Source of the DNA: Pseudomonadota bacterium
GTDB lineage: Bacteria; Pseudomonadota; Gammaproteobacteria; Steroidobacterales; Steroidobacteraceae
Length of the DNA stretch: 15,978 bases
Assembly: GCA_021805275.1 (NCBI GenBank)
Contig: JAJZFQ010000201.1
Span: forward strand, 1-15,978
Reading direction: 5' to 3'
Shown piece by piece: positions 6,935-15,331 of the stretch (within the stretch, counting starts at the first letter, position 1; each line of letters opens with the position of its first letter). Under the pieces are notes generated by a model. It did not search any database and was not told the origin of the DNA. It worked only from the letters and a program-made list of their open reading frames with translations. A program made the translations under genes and the position numbers.

Positions 6935-7002
6935 TTTTTTTCGCACGACAGCCGTCGAACAGCCAGAACCCATTCCGGATACCCACCGGGATGGGTTTTT
7001 TT
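6901..7002 (+). promoter_or_regulatory. trp transcription attenuator (arms 1 to 4 with terminator)
   Basis: Arm 1 CACTCC (6901-6906), right after the Trp codons, pairs with GGAGTG in arm 2 (6913-6918). Arm 2 (6912-6920) can instead pair with arm 3 (6969-6977) over nine positions including one G-T pair: the antiterminator. Arm 3 (6967-6978) also pairs with arm 4 (6986-6997) over 12 positions with one G-T pair and a seven-base loop, followed by seven T (6996-7002): the terminator. A ribosome stalled on the Trp codons would cover arm 1, release arm 2 and let trpE be transcribed. With ample Trp the ribosome would move into arm 2 and the terminator would form. Confidence 0.9.
6967..7002 (+). terminator. 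Attenuator terminator hairpin before trpE
   Basis: AACCCATTCCGG (6967-6978) pairs with CCGGGATGGGTT (6986-6997), with one G-T pair, and runs into a seven-T tract. This is a textbook intrinsic terminator, 25 bases before the trpE start. Confidence 0.92.
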
Positions 7003-7027
7003 ATGCCCGCTTGATCTGGAGAACGCG

Positions 7028-8413
7028 TTGAAGCAGCCATTCGACATCCCGGGAGACCTCGACACCCCGGTCTCGGCGTTCATGAAACTCGCCGCGTTCA
7101 AGCCTCACTTTCTGCTCGAGAGCGTCGAGGGCGGTGAGCGGGTCGGGCGCTTCTCGTTCATCGGCTTCGGCGAGGCATTGAGCGTGCGCCTGACGCAGGA
7201 CGGGTTCACCATCGGCGAGGAGCGGCGGCCCGTTCCGCGCAGTGCCGCGGAACTGCTGGCCGGCCTGCGCGCAGCGCTGGCGCGCACTGCCGCCCCCGGA
7301 CCGCAGATCCCCGGCGTGCCCCTCGCCGGCGGCCTGGTGGGATATGCCGCGTACGACGTCGTGCGCTTCTTCGAGCGCCTGCCGGCCCCGCCCGGCAAGC
7401 ACCCGGAGGTCCCCGCGCTGCACTACGTCGCGCCGCGCTCGCTGCTCGTGTTCGACCACCTGACGCGCGGCATTGCGCTGCTGCATGCCGGGGGCGAGGA
7501 CGACCGCCAGCGGCTGCGCCGGGAGATCATCCAGGCGCTGCACGGCGCACTGCCGGCGATCGGCCGACGCGGACGCAGCAGCCCTGCGAGCGCCTCGAGC
7601 AGCCGGAGCGAGTATCTGTCCGGCGTGCGCCGGGTCAAGGAGTCCATTGCCGCCGGCGACGTCTACCAACTGGTGCTCTCCACGCGGTTTTCCGGGCGCC
7701 ACGACCTCGATCCGTTCCAGGCATATCGGGCGCTGCGGCTGATCAACCCCTCACCGTACATGTATTACTGCGCGCTCGGGGAGGTGACCGTGGTCGGCTC
7801 CTCGCCCGAGGCGCTGGTGCGGCTGCAGAACGGGCGCGCCCAGCTGCGCCCGATTGCCGGCACCCGTCCGCGCTCCGACGAGGAGGCGGTCGATCGGGCG
7901 CGCGAGGTGGAGCTGCGCGCCGATCCGAAGGAAAACGCCGAGCATGTCATGTTGGTCGACCTGGCGCGCAATGACCTCGGCCGCGTGGCGCGTGCCGGCA
8001 GCGTGGCGGTCGACCCGTATCGCTCGATCGAGCGCTACAGCCACGTGATGCACATGGTCAGCGGGGTCAACGGCCAGCTGGCCGAGGGGAGCGATGCGTT
8101 CGACCTGTTCGCCGCGGCCTTCCCGGCCGGGACGCTGGTCGGCGCGCCGAAAGTGCGCGCCATGCAGATCATCGATGAGCTCGAACCGGTCAGCCGCGGC
8201 CTGTACGGCGGCACCGTCGGCTACTTCGGGGCGCGCGGGGACATGGACCATGCGATCACGATCCGCACTCTGGTGTTCCGCGACGACGAATACAGCTACC
8301 AGGCCGGCGCCGGCATCGTCGCCGACAGCGATCCGCACAGCGAGCACGATGAGGTGCTGGCCAAGAGCGGCGCGATGGCGCGGGCGCTCGAGATGGCCGA
8401 GGAGGGTTTCTGA
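7028..8413 (+). CDS. trpE: TrpE, anthranilate synthase component I
   Basis: TrpE converts chorismate to anthranilate using ammonia supplied by TrpG; this is the first and normally feedback-inhibited step of tryptophan synthesis. The 461 residues contain the chorismate-binding domain in the C-terminal two thirds: [59 protein letters not shown] and YGGTVGYFG. The N-terminal LLES at residues 29-32 corresponds to the tryptophan-binding motif of feedback-sensitive enzymes. The start is TTG at 7028, with GGAGA five bases upstream (7018-7022). The next in-frame ATG (7082) would remove the N-terminus before LLES. PabB is a possible paralogue, but linkage to trpG and trpD settles the role. The gene is controlled by the attenuator just upstream and overlaps trpG by one base. 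Confidence 0.97.
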   Translation: MKQPFDIPGDLDTPVSAFMKLAAFKPHFLLESVEGGERVGRFSFIGFGEALSVRLTQDGFTIGEERRPVPRSAAELLAGLRAALARTAAPGPQIPGVPLAGGLVGYAAYDVVRFFERLPAPPGKHPEVPALHYVAPRSLLVFDHLTRGIALLHAGGEDDRQRLRREIIQALHGALPAIGRRGRSSPASASSSRSEYLSGVRRVKESIAAGDVYQLVLSTRFSGRHDLDPFQAYRALRLINPSPYMYYCALGEVTVVGSSPEALVRLQNGRAQLRPIAGTRPRSDEEAVDRAREVELRADPKENAEHVMLVDLARNDLGRVARAGSVAVDPYRSIERYSHVMHMVSGVNGQLAEGSDAFDLFAAAFPAGTLVGAPKVRAMQIIDELEPVSRGLYGGTVGYFGARGDMDHAITIRTLVFRDDEYSYQAGAGIVADSDPHSEHDEVLAKSGAMARALEMAEEGF

Positions 8414-9027
8414 TGAGGCGGCTGCTGCTGATCGACAACTACGATTCCTTCACCTACAACCTGGTGCAGGCGTTTCTCGTGCTCGGCGCGGACGTGCGCG
8501 TGTTGCGCAACGACGCGATCGACGTTGATGCGGCATTGGCGCTGGCACCCACGCACCTGTGCATCTCGCCGGGGCCCGGCACGCCGCGCGAGGCCGGTGT
8601 ATCGATGGACATGATCCGCGCATTCGCCGGACGCATCCCCGTGCTCGGGGTGTGCCTCGGTCACCAGTCGATCGTCGAGGTGTTCGGCGGTGAGGTCGTA
8701 CGGGCCGGCCGGCTGATGCACGGCAAGACCTCCTGGATCGAGCACGACGGCCTCGGTGTGTTCGCCGGACTGCCCGGGCGGTGCGAGGTGGGACGCTATC
8801 ATTCGCTGATCGCCGACCCCGCCTCGATGCCGGCCGGACTCGCCGTCACGGCACGCACCGAGCAGGGCGAGATCATGGGCGCGCGCCACAGGACCTTCCA
8901 GGTCGAGGGCGTGCAGTTTCATCCCGAGAGCATCCTCACGCCCGACGGGCCGCGGCTGCTCGGGAATTTTCTCGCCCAGGAGGGCGGCGTGCGCGTCGCC
9001 GGAGAACCGGATGCCCGCCGCGCGTGA
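8413..9027 (+). CDS. trpG: TrpG, anthranilate synthase component II (glutamine amidotransferase)
   Basis: TrpG is a class I glutamine amidotransferase that releases ammonia from glutamine and passes it to TrpE. The 204-residue protein starts with [14 protein letters not shown]. The catalytic Cys81 is in GVCLGHQ, and His170 and Glu172 are in VQFHPES; the oxyanion segment SPGPGTP lies at about 52-58. The ATG shares one base with the trpE stop (TGATG), which implies coupled translation and equal subunit production. It is a separate protein, not fused to TrpD as in E. coli. A PabA role in folate synthesis as well is possible, as in other bacteria where one amidotransferase serves both, but the sequence does not show this. 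Confidence 0.96.
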   Translation: MRRLLLIDNYDSFTYNLVQAFLVLGADVRVLRNDAIDVDAALALAPTHLCISPGPGTPREAGVSMDMIRAFAGRIPVLGVCLGHQSIVEVFGGEVVRAGRLMHGKTSWIEHDGLGVFAGLPGRCEVGRYHSLIADPASMPAGLAVTARTEQGEIMGARHRTFQVEGVQFHPESILTPDGPRLLGNFLAQEGGVRVAGEPDARRA

Positions 9028-10042
9028 TCTGCTCGAGCGGCTGCTCGAGGGCGTCGACCTGACTCAGCCACAGGCCGAGGAACTGCTCGGTCTGCTGACC
9101 GAGGGCACGACCCCCCCGGCGCTGATCGGCGCGGTGCTCGCGGCGCTGCGCGCCAAGGGCGCCGTCGCGGCGGAAGTTCGGGGTTTCGCCGAGGCGATGC
9201 GCCGGCTTGCCCGCCAGCCCGAGCTACCGCCCGGGATCCGGGCCATCGATATCGTTGGTACGGGCGGGGACAGTTCGGGCAGTTTCAACATCTCCACCGG
9301 GACGGCGCTGCTCACTGCGGCGTGCGGACTGCCGGTGATCAAGCACGGCAACCGCTCGGTCTCGAGCCGCGCCGGCAGCGCTGATGTGCTCGAGGCGCTG
9401 GGGCTGCCCATGCCGCTCGATGAGCGCTCGGCAGGGGAGTGCCTGGCTCGCTGCGACTTCACGTTCCTGTTCGCCCCGCACTACCACGCGGCAACGCAGG
9501 CGGTTGCGGCGGCCCGGCGGGCGCTCGGGGTACGCACCGTGTTCAACATTCTCGGGCCGCTCACCAATCCTGCGCAGCCGCCGCTGCGGCTGATCGGTGC
9601 GTTCAGCCTGCCCGTGGCGCAACTCATGGCCGAGGCGCTCGCCGGCATGCGCATCGAGCGCGCGTTCGTCGTCCACGGCGCGGAGGGTTGGGACGAGCCG
9701 ACACCGGTCGGCCCGTTCACACTGTTCGACGTCGTGCCCGGCCAGGTGCACCGAGAGCAACGCTCGCCGGAGGACTATGGCCTGCCACGCTGCCGGCCGG
9801 CGGAGCTGGCCGGCAGCGACGCCCGGCACAACGCCGAGGCGCTACGCGCAGTGCTGTGCGGGGAGACGCACGGCGCACACCGCGACTGCCTGCTGCTCGG
9901 CGCCGCGCTGGCGCTGGAAGTGGCGGGTGAAGTGGGCAGCGCCCGCGAGGGGATCGAGCGGGCCGAGCGGGCGATCGATGACGGCGCGGCCGCCCGGGTC
10001 GTGCGGGAGCTGGCGCGGACGGGGGCGACGCGTGAGCGGTGA
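9011..10042 (+). CDS. trpD: TrpD, anthranilate phosphoribosyltransferase
   Basis: TrpD joins anthranilate and phosphoribosyl pyrophosphate to give phosphoribosylanthranilate. Its 343 residues match the usual stand-alone length. It shows the diphosphate-binding GTGGD loop at 83-87, followed by SGSFNISTG, then [21 protein letters not shown], and later [13 protein letters not shown]. These are all standard for the family. The ATG at 9011 overlaps the last 17 bases of trpG, so the two are expected to be coupled. The gene in turn overlaps trpC by 11 bases. Confidence 0.97.
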   Translation: MPAARDLLERLLEGVDLTQPQAEELLGLLTEGTTPPALIGAVLAALRAKGAVAAEVRGFAEAMRRLARQPELPPGIRAIDIVGTGGDSSGSFNISTGTALLTAACGLPVIKHGNRSVSSRAGSADVLEALGLPMPLDERSAGECLARCDFTFLFAPHYHAATQAVAAARRALGVRTVFNILGPLTNPAQPPLRLIGAFSLPVAQLMAEALAGMRIERAFVVHGAEGWDEPTPVGPFTLFDVVPGQVHREQRSPEDYGLPRCRPAELAGSDARHNAEALRAVLCGETHGAHRDCLLLGAALALEVAGEVGSAREGIERAERAIDDGAAARVVRELARTGATRER

Positions 10043-10877
10043 TTTTCTCGCCCAGATGGCCGACTCGAGCCGCGCGCGCGCGCAGGCGGCTCGCGCGGCC
10101 TGTCCCGAAGCGCGCCTGCTGCGGGCCGCCCGCGCCACGGCACCGCCGCCGAGGCTGCGGCTTGCCCCCGGGGACTTCGGGCTCATCGCCGAGCTGAAGC
10201 TGCGCTCCCCGGCAGCCGGTGCCCTGAGCGATCCCGGCGCCGACGTAGCGGCGCGGGTACGGGCCTACGCCGCAGCCGGCGCCGCAGCCGTCTCGGTGCT
10301 CACTGAGCCGGAGCGCTTCGATGGCGCGCTGGAGCATCTGCGCCGGGCCGCTGCCGCGCTCACGCCGCTCGGCGTGCCCGCGATGCGCAAGGACTTCCTG
10401 GTCGATCCCTACCAGATCGCCGAGGCTCGCGCGGCAGGCGCCGGTGGCGTGTTGCTCATCGTGCGCATGTTGCCCGAGGCCGCGCTCGAGGCGATGATCG
10501 AGCGGGCGCGAGAACTGGGTCTGTTCACGCTGCTCGAGGCCTTCGACGTCCTTGACATCGAGCGACTCGAGGCGCTGACGAGGCGGCTCGGCACTGCCGG
10601 ACTGCTCGCCGGCATCAACTGCCGCGACCTCGCCACGCTCGAGGTCGTCCCGAGCCGCCTCGAGACGCTCGCACCGCTGTTGCCGCGGGCACTGCCGCGG
10701 GTGGCCGAGAGCGGTGTCGCAACGGCCGAGGACGCCGGGCGTATGGGGCAGGCCGGGTATGATCTGGCGCTGGTTGGCAGCGCGCTGATGCGCGCACCGG
10801 ATCCGGCCGCTCTGGCGGCGGACATGGTGGCAGCCGGGCGGCTCGCACGGCGCGCAAGCGGGAGGGACGCGCGGTGA
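10032..10877 (+). CDS. trpC: TrpC, indole-3-glycerol phosphate synthase
   Basis: TrpC closes the indole ring of carboxyphenylaminodeoxyribulose phosphate. The catalytic residues known from the Sulfolobus enzyme all have counterparts: Glu54 and Lys56 in AELKLRSP, Lys120 in MRKDF, Glu169 in LLEAFD, Asn196 in GINCRDL and Glu226 in VAESGV. Some framework motifs differ from the common form: LLEAFD stands where many enzymes have VEVHD, and the usual phenylalanine-rich SVLTD stretch reads SVLTEPERFDG. I chose the GTG at 10032 (281 residues), which overlaps the trpD end by 11 bases and has a G-rich ribosome site eight bases upstream. An ATG at 10056 is an alternative (273 residues). TrpC is not fused to TrpF, unlike in E. 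coli. Confidence 0.95.
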   Translation: MSGDFLAQMADSSRARAQAARAACPEARLLRAARATAPPPRLRLAPGDFGLIAELKLRSPAAGALSDPGADVAARVRAYAAAGAAAVSVLTEPERFDGALEHLRRAAAALTPLGVPAMRKDFLVDPYQIAEARAAGAGGVLLIVRMLPEAALEAMIERARELGLFTLLEAFDVLDIERLEALTRRLGTAGLLAGINCRDLATLEVVPSRLETLAPLLPRALPRVAESGVATAEDAGRMGQAGYDLALVGSALMRAPDPAALAADMVAAGRLARRASGRDAR

Positions 10878-11494
10878 GCTCCCCGCGAGCGGCAATGTGG
10901 GTCAAGATCTGCGGCATGACGACGCCTGAGGCGGTGGAGGCGGCGCTCGCGGCCGGCGCCGACGCCATCGGGTTCGTGTTCGCCGAGTCGGCACGGCGCG
11001 TGACGGCCGCGTTCGCCTGCCAGCTCGCCGCGCCGGCACGCGGGAAGGCGCGTTGCGTAGCGGTGACGCGCCATCCGGAGCAGGCCCAAGTGGAGGAGAT
11101 CCTCGCCGTCTTGCGCCCCGATGCGCTGCAGAGCGACGCGGGAGATTTCGCGCATCTGCGGCTGCCGGAGACGCTCGAGCGTCTCCCGGTCATACGCGCA
11201 TGGCGCCCCGGCGATGCTCTGCCCCCGCGGCTGCTGTTCGAGGGGTCAATCAGTGGCGCCGGGCGCACCTGCGATTGGGACCGCGCGGCCGAGGTCGCCC
11301 GCCGTGCGCAGCTGGTGCTCGCCGGCGGCCTCGATGCCAGGAACGTGGCCACGGCGATCGCCTCGGTGCGGCCTTTCGGGGTCGACGTGTCGAGCGGCGT
11401 CGAGACACGCCCCGGCCTGAAGGACCCAGCCGAGATCAACCGATTCGTGAACGCGGCGCGCACGGCGCACGCCGCATTGCAGGAGCCGACATGA
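10874..11494 (+). CDS. trpF: TrpF, phosphoribosylanthranilate isomerase (divergent)
   Basis: TrpF performs the Amadori rearrangement between the TrpD and TrpC steps. The 206-residue barrel begins with the signature VKICGMT, in which Cys13 is the expected general base. The phosphate-binding strands near the C-terminus (LVLAGGLDARNV, FGVDVSSGVE) are present. Two places differ from the common family form. The catalytic Asp normally found in LLD...GGxG...FDW is Glu123 in LLFEGSISGAGRTCDW, and the usual QLHG strand reads LQSD. The GTG at 10874 overlaps the trpC stop by four bases; an ATG at 10895 (MWVKICGMT) is an alternative. Synteny and the conserved motifs make the assignment firm, but the Glu deserves attention. 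Confidence 0.93.
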   Translation: MSSPRAAMWVKICGMTTPEAVEAALAAGADAIGFVFAESARRVTAAFACQLAAPARGKARCVAVTRHPEQAQVEEILAVLRPDALQSDAGDFAHLRLPETLERLPVIRAWRPGDALPPRLLFEGSISGAGRTCDWDRAAEVARRAQLVLAGGLDARNVATAIASVRPFGVDVSSGVETRPGLKDPAEINRFVNAARTAHAALQEPT

Positions 11495-12720
11495 GTGTGA
11501 GTTCAACCGATGCATTGGCGGACCTGATCGCCGGGCGCTGGCCCGATGCCCACGGCCGCTTCGGTCCGTTCGGCGGACGTTACGTGCCCGAGACACTGGT
11601 CCCGACGCTTGAGCGGCTGAGCGAGGGCGTGCGCGAGCACCTGCACGCCCCGGACTTCCAGCGCCAGTTCGCCGGGGAGCTGAGCAGCTGGGTCGGTCGC
11701 CCGACGGCGCTGACCTACGCCGCGCGCCTCTCGGAGGAGTGGGGCGCGAAGATCTGGCTGAAGCGCGAGGATCTGGCGCACACCGGCGCGCACAAGATCA
11801 ACAATGCCCTCGGCCAGGCGCTACTCGCGCGGCGGCTCGGCGCCCGGCGCATCGTCGCCGAGACCGGCGCCGGGCAGCACGGCGTGGCGAGCGCCGCCGC
11901 CTGCGCGCGGCTGGGACTGCCGTGCACCGTATACATGGGTGCACTCGACATGGAGCGCCAGGCCCCGAACGTCGGTCGCATGCGGCTGCTCGGCGCGACG
12001 GTCGTGCCGGTGACCGGTGGTGACCGCACGCTGCGGGCGGCCATCGACGAGGCGCTGCGCGACTGGGTGTCCGATCCGCTCGGCACTTACTACCTGCTTG
12101 GCTCGGCGGTCGGCCCCCACCCCTATCCCTACTTGGTGCGCGAGCTCCAGGCGGTGATCGGCCGGGAAGCGCGCGCGCAGTTCCAACAGGCCGCGGGCCG
12201 GCTGCCCGACGCCGTCATGGCCTGCGTCGGCGGCGGGTCGAACGCGATCGGAATGTTTCACGCCTTCGTGCCCGACACCGGCGTCGAGATCATCGGCGTG
12301 GAGGCCGGTGGCCGGGGCGGATCGCTCGGCGGCAACGCCGCGACGCTGGCTTTTGGGCGGCCGGGCGTGCTGCACGGCAGCTACTCCGTTTTGCTGCAGG
12401 ACGAGAACGGCCAGATCCAGGAAACTCACTCGGTGTCCGCCGGACTGGACTATCCGGGCGTCGGCCCCGAACACGCCCTGCTCGCGCGCATCGGGCGGGT
12501 GCGTTACGAGACCGCCAGCGACGAGGAGGCGCTCGAGTCCGTGCGGGCCCTGTGCCGCTACGAGGGCATCCTGCCGGCGCTCGAGAGCGCCCATGCGCTC
12601 GCTGGCGCGAAGCGCTGGGCACAGAGGCACCCGGATGGCACGCTGGTCGTGTGCCTCTCCGGCCGCGGAGACAAGGATATGCCGACATTGCAGCAGACCC
12701 TGCTGGCGGAGCCCGCATGA
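11491..12720 (+). CDS. trpB: TrpB, tryptophan synthase beta chain
   Basis: TrpB is the pyridoxal phosphate enzyme that condenses indole with serine, working as an alpha2-beta2 complex with TrpA. The 409 residues include the N-terminal GRFGPFGGRYVPETL. The Schiff-base Lys102 is in HTGAHKINN, the catalytic Glu124 in ETGAGQHGVA, and the phosphate loop is GGGSNAIG. SAGLDYPGVGPEH and the final SGRGDKD are also typical. The motifs mark the standard TrpB1 type rather than TrpB2. The ATG at 11491 overlaps the trpF stop (ATGA) and has AGGAG five bases upstream. A longer open frame from 11053 overlaps trpF and is not used. Confidence 0.97.
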   Translation: MSVSSTDALADLIAGRWPDAHGRFGPFGGRYVPETLVPTLERLSEGVREHLHAPDFQRQFAGELSSWVGRPTALTYAARLSEEWGAKIWLKREDLAHTGAHKINNALGQALLARRLGARRIVAETGAGQHGVASAAACARLGLPCTVYMGALDMERQAPNVGRMRLLGATVVPVTGGDRTLRAAIDEALRDWVSDPLGTYYLLGSAVGPHPYPYLVRELQAVIGREARAQFQQAAGRLPDAVMACVGGGSNAIGMFHAFVPDTGVEIIGVEAGGRGGSLGGNAATLAFGRPGVLHGSYSVLLQDENGQIQETHSVSAGLDYPGVGPEHALLARIGRVRYETASDEEALESVRALCRYEGILPALESAHALAGAKRWAQRHPDGTLVVCLSGRGDKDMPTLQQTLLAEPA

Positions 12721-13493
12721 ACGCGCATGAACGCATCGGAGCTGCCATCGCCGCGGCCAACGCGCGCGGCGAGCCCGCCCTGGTGGCCTACCTCACCGCC
12801 GGATTCCCGACGCGCGAGCGGTTCGAGGCTGATCTGCGCCGCATCGCCGCGGCGGCCGACGTCGTGGAGATCGGCGTGCCGTTCACCGACCCGATGGCCG
12901 ACGGGGTGACGATCCAGCGCTCCAGCCAGATCGCGCTCGAACAAGGCGTGAGCCTGCGGTGGATCCTGCAGACGCTCGAATCGATGCAGCCGCGGCTCGA
13001 AACGCCCCTGCTGCTGATGAGCTACCTCAACCCGCTGCTCGCCTACGGTCTCGATGCACTGGCCGCGGCGGCCGAGCGCGCCGCCGTCGCCGGGTTGATC
13101 GTGCCCGATCTGCCCTTCGATGAGGGCGCGACGCTGCACGAGGCACTCGCCGTCCACGGCCTGGCGCTGGTGCAGATGGTCACGCCGGTGACCCCCCAGG
13201 AGCGCCTCCAGCGCATCTGCGCGCGCTCTCAGGGCTTCATCTACGCGGTCACGGCCACCGGCACCACCGGACGCAACGTCAGTGTGCCGGCCGAAGTCAC
13301 CGACTATCTCGATCGCGTACGGCGCCAGGCCCGGGTACCGGTTTGCGCCGGCTTTGGCATCCGCGGGCGCGAGCAGCTCGATCGTCTGCGCGGACACGTC
13401 GACGGCGTGGTGATCGGTTCGGCGCTGCTCGAGGTGCTCGAGCGGGGAGGGGATCCCGCCGAGTGGCTGCGCAGGCTGCGCGGCGACGCCTAG
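12717..13493 (+). CDS. trpA: TrpA, tryptophan synthase alpha chain
   Basis: TrpA cleaves indole-3-glycerol phosphate and channels indole to TrpB. In this 258-residue barrel the catalytic pair Glu51 and Asp62 sits in VEIGVPFTDPMADGVTIQ (Glu49 and Asp60 of the Salmonella enzyme). The loop GFIYAVTATGTTG and the phosphate-binding CAGFGIRG follow in the usual order. The ATG overlaps the trpB stop by four bases (ATGA). This is the last recognisable pathway gene. No intrinsic terminator with a T-tract follows it, so transcription may continue into the next gene 51 bases downstream. Confidence 0.97.
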   Translation: MNAHERIGAAIAAANARGEPALVAYLTAGFPTRERFEADLRRIAAAADVVEIGVPFTDPMADGVTIQRSSQIALEQGVSLRWILQTLESMQPRLETPLLLMSYLNPLLAYGLDALAAAAERAAVAGLIVPDLPFDEGATLHEALAVHGLALVQMVTPVTPQERLQRICARSQGFIYAVTATGTTGRNVSVPAEVTDYLDRVRRQARVPVCAGFGIRGREQLDRLRGHVDGVVIGSALLEVLERGGDPAEWLRRLRGDA

Positions 13494-13544
13494 CGCTGCG
13501 CCCCCGGCGGCGATGGTGGTATCGTGCGCGGGGCGCTGAGCATC

Positions 13545-14246
13545 ATGTCGACCCTCACCATTGCCAGGCGGTTTCGTGGACCGGCGGATTCGGCCAACGG
13601 CGGATATTTCGCCGGCCGCATCGCCGCCGAGGTCGCGCAGACCGTGACCGTGCGTCTCCTGCGCCCGGCGCCGCTCGACACGCCGCTCGAGCTCGGCACG
13701 CTGCCGGACGGGACGCTGGCAGTCACCCACGGCGAGGACTCGATCGGCACCGCCCGCCCCGCGCCATTGACCCTCGCCGCGCCGCCGGCACCGGCATACT
13801 TCGAGGCCGTGGAAGCATCGCGGCGCTACGCCGGGTTCCATCACCACCGCTTCCCCGGCTGCTTCGTCTGCGGCACGGAGCGGCCGCGGGGAGATGGGAT
13901 GCGCATCTTCGCCGGCCCGCTGCCCGAGCGCGGCCTGGTGGGCGCACCCTGGGTGCCGGACCCCTCGCTCGACCAGGGCGACGGCAAGGTTCGGCCCGAG
14001 TTCATGTCGGCCGCGCTCGACTGCCCGGGGTTCTACGCCGTCAATTCGGATAACCGAATGATGCTGCTCGGGGAACTCACGGCCCACGTCAACCGCCGGG
14101 TCCACATCGGTGAGCGGTGCACGGTGGTCGGCTGGCCGCTGCACTCCGACGGCCGCAAACACGGCGCCGGCACGGCGGTGTTCGGTGAGGATGGTGCACT
14201 CTGCGCCAGCGCGCGCGCACTGTGGATCGAGCCGAAGGGAGCCTGA
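13545..14246 (+). CDS. Hotdog-fold thioesterase-like protein of unknown function
   Basis: The 233 residues look like two hotdog-type halves. The N-terminal part (RRFRGPADSANGGYFAGRIAA, 8-28) resembles acyl-CoA thioesterase/dehydratase domains that bind a substrate with an NGG turn. A central motif, FPGCFVCG then GDGMRIFAGP (about 103-125), contains Cys106-x-x-Cys109. The second half (SAALDCPGFYA, LGELTAHVNRRVHIGERCTV) again looks like a hotdog strand-helix pattern. I recognise the style of an uncharacterised family but no specific enzyme. The ATG at 13545 is preferred; a GTG at 13524 in frame would add seven residues. It follows trpA on the same strand by 51 bases and may be read from the trp transcript, though no functional link to tryptophan is evident. 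Confidence 0.75.
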   Translation: MSTLTIARRFRGPADSANGGYFAGRIAAEVAQTVTVRLLRPAPLDTPLELGTLPDGTLAVTHGEDSIGTARPAPLTLAAPPAPAYFEAVEASRRYAGFHHHRFPGCFVCGTERPRGDGMRIFAGPLPERGLVGAPWVPDPSLDQGDGKVRPEFMSAALDCPGFYAVNSDNRMMLLGELTAHVNRRVHIGERCTVVGWPLHSDGRKHGAGTAVFGEDGALCASARALWIEPKGA

Positions 14247-14529
14247 GCGGGTTGCGCTGCAGGGATGGCGAGTTGGACTTCGGGCACCGAGGGATTGCGA
14301 CCGCACGGCCGCGCACGTGCCCGGCTCGGCGCCGTCTCTCGAGAGCCGCAGACTCGTCTATCAGCGCCTGGGAGAGCTCGGCCGCTCTGAGTTGCAGGCT
14401 ACGCCGCCGGCCTCGCGCTGCGGCCGAAGAGCGTGGCTGGACAAGCTGCACGAGCGCAAGGTCACCCCGGCGTTGCGAACCGCTGGGCGCCCTGTGCCGC
14501 TGGCGCCCCGAGGGGCGTGGGCGCGCCGC
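14247..14529. other. Intergenic region between convergent genes
   Basis: About 280 bases between the hotdog gene and the pyrophosphatase gene. No reading frame on either strand resembles a known protein, and I see no tRNA-like fold. A small hairpin (GCCCC/GGGGC around 14501-14517) lies just beyond the pyrophosphatase stop, but no T-tract follows, so terminator function is doubtful. Confidence 0.45.
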
Positions 14530-15150
14530 TCAGCCCGCCGGCGCGCCGTAGATCTCGCGGTAATCGTCGATAGCCGCCCGGATCACTTCGGCGGCTGCCG
14601 TGTGGCCATATCGGCCGATGATCTTCAGCCCCGGCGGCTCGCCGGGCACGAGCTTGTAGGTGGCGAAATAGTGCTCCAGGCGCTCGATGAGCGTCGCGGG
14701 CAGGTCGGTCAGCTCGCGCGCATTGCCCCAAACGTAATCGCCCTCCAGGACACCGACGATCTTGTCATCCGCCTCGCCGCGATCGATGATTTTCAGTCCG
14801 CCGAGGATGCGGGCACGCAACAGGATTTCAGAATGCGTGATCGGTCTCTCACTGATCACGCAAATGTCCAGCGGATCACCGTCACCGCGCTCGCACCCCG
14901 GCGCCAGGCGCCGGACGCGATCGCCGCAATAGGTCTGCGGAATGAACCCGTAGAGCGCTGGCGGTTGTGAGGAGGTGCGCTGCGGGCGGTCCACACGCAG
15001 ATAGCCCGTCACCTTGTCGACCTCGTATTTGATCAGGTCGAACGGGGTGATCTCGACGTAGGCGGTTACCACTTCCGGGCAGTCCGGACCCGGGTCCAGT
15101 CCGTGCCAGGGATGGGGACGCCAATGGAAATGCGAAGCAACAGTTGTCAT
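14530..15150 (-). CDS. ppa: Inorganic pyrophosphatase, family I
   Basis: This soluble Mg-dependent enzyme hydrolyses pyrophosphate and so drives biosynthetic reactions. The 206 residues carry the family I active site: Lys41 and Glu43 (IKYEVDK), Tyr67 in [12 protein letters not shown], the acidic cluster Asp90, Asp92 and Asp95 in [10 protein letters not shown], and [16 protein letters not shown]. It is longer than the 175-residue E. coli enzyme, partly through an insertion of about 12 residues between YGFIPQT and GDGDPLD; I recall this variant from several other phyla. I chose the ATG at 15148-15150. A GTG at 15177 would add nine residues without conserved character. It lies 62 bases downstream of the THX gene on the same strand and may be co-transcribed. 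Confidence 0.93.
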   Translation of the reverse strand: MTTVASHFHWRPHPWHGLDPGPDCPEVVTAYVEITPFDLIKYEVDKVTGYLRVDRPQRTSSQPPALYGFIPQTYCGDRVRRLAPGCERGDGDPLDICVISERPITHSEILLRARILGGLKIIDRGEADDKIVGVLEGDYVWGNARELTDLPATLIERLEHYFATYKLVPGEPPGLKIIGRYGHTAAAEVIRAAIDDYREIYGAPAG

Positions 15151-15212
15151 GGAGCAGCCATCCCGGGCGGCGGTCACCGGCCGGCGCCGCGTGAACGCCG
15201 GAACTGTGCCGG

Positions 15213-15326
15213 TTACTTGCGCGTGGTGCGCTTGGACTTCTTCGCGCCGGGAGCCTTCGGGCGCGTTTTGCCGAAGGAGCCCCGGTAAATCTTGCCGCGG
15301 CGGGTTCTCATGTCGCCCTTGCCCAT
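15213..15326 (-). CDS. 30S ribosomal protein THX
   Basis: A 37-residue, strongly basic protein beginning [19 protein letters not shown] and ending in a Lys/Arg/Pro-rich tail ([14 protein letters not shown]). This is the pattern of the small THX protein, which sits in the head of the 30S subunit in Thermus and has relatives in many bacteria and plastids. The longer C-terminal tail is usual for proteobacterial versions. The start is firm: GAGGAG lies seven bases before the ATG. That ribosome site is inside a small inverted repeat (15332-15345). The gene is upstream of ppa on the same strand. Confidence 0.92.
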   Translation of the reverse strand: MGKGDMRTRRGKIYRGSFGKTRPKAPGAKKSKRTTRK

Positions 15327-15331
15327 CGAAT

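Noticed and set aside
6935..6941. T7 run as an early intrinsic terminator in the trp leader
   Set aside because: The nearest hairpin (6901-6918) ends 16 bases earlier, too far for an intrinsic terminator. The real one is at 6967-7002.
6790..7101. N-terminal extension of YajQ on the minus strand
   Set aside because: The extra residues overlap the trp leader and terminator and have no similarity to YajQ, which normally starts MPSFD.
12558..14306. Open reading frame of 582 codons on the minus strand across trpA and the hotdog gene
   Set aside because: It lies opposite two well-supported genes, has no recognisable motif and is rich in Arg/Ala/Gly/His, as expected for antisense frames in GC-rich coding DNA.
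14247..14529. Possible gene remnant or small RNA
   Set aside because: No frame shows a recognisable domain, and no terminator or promoter frames an RNA; reported only as intergenic.
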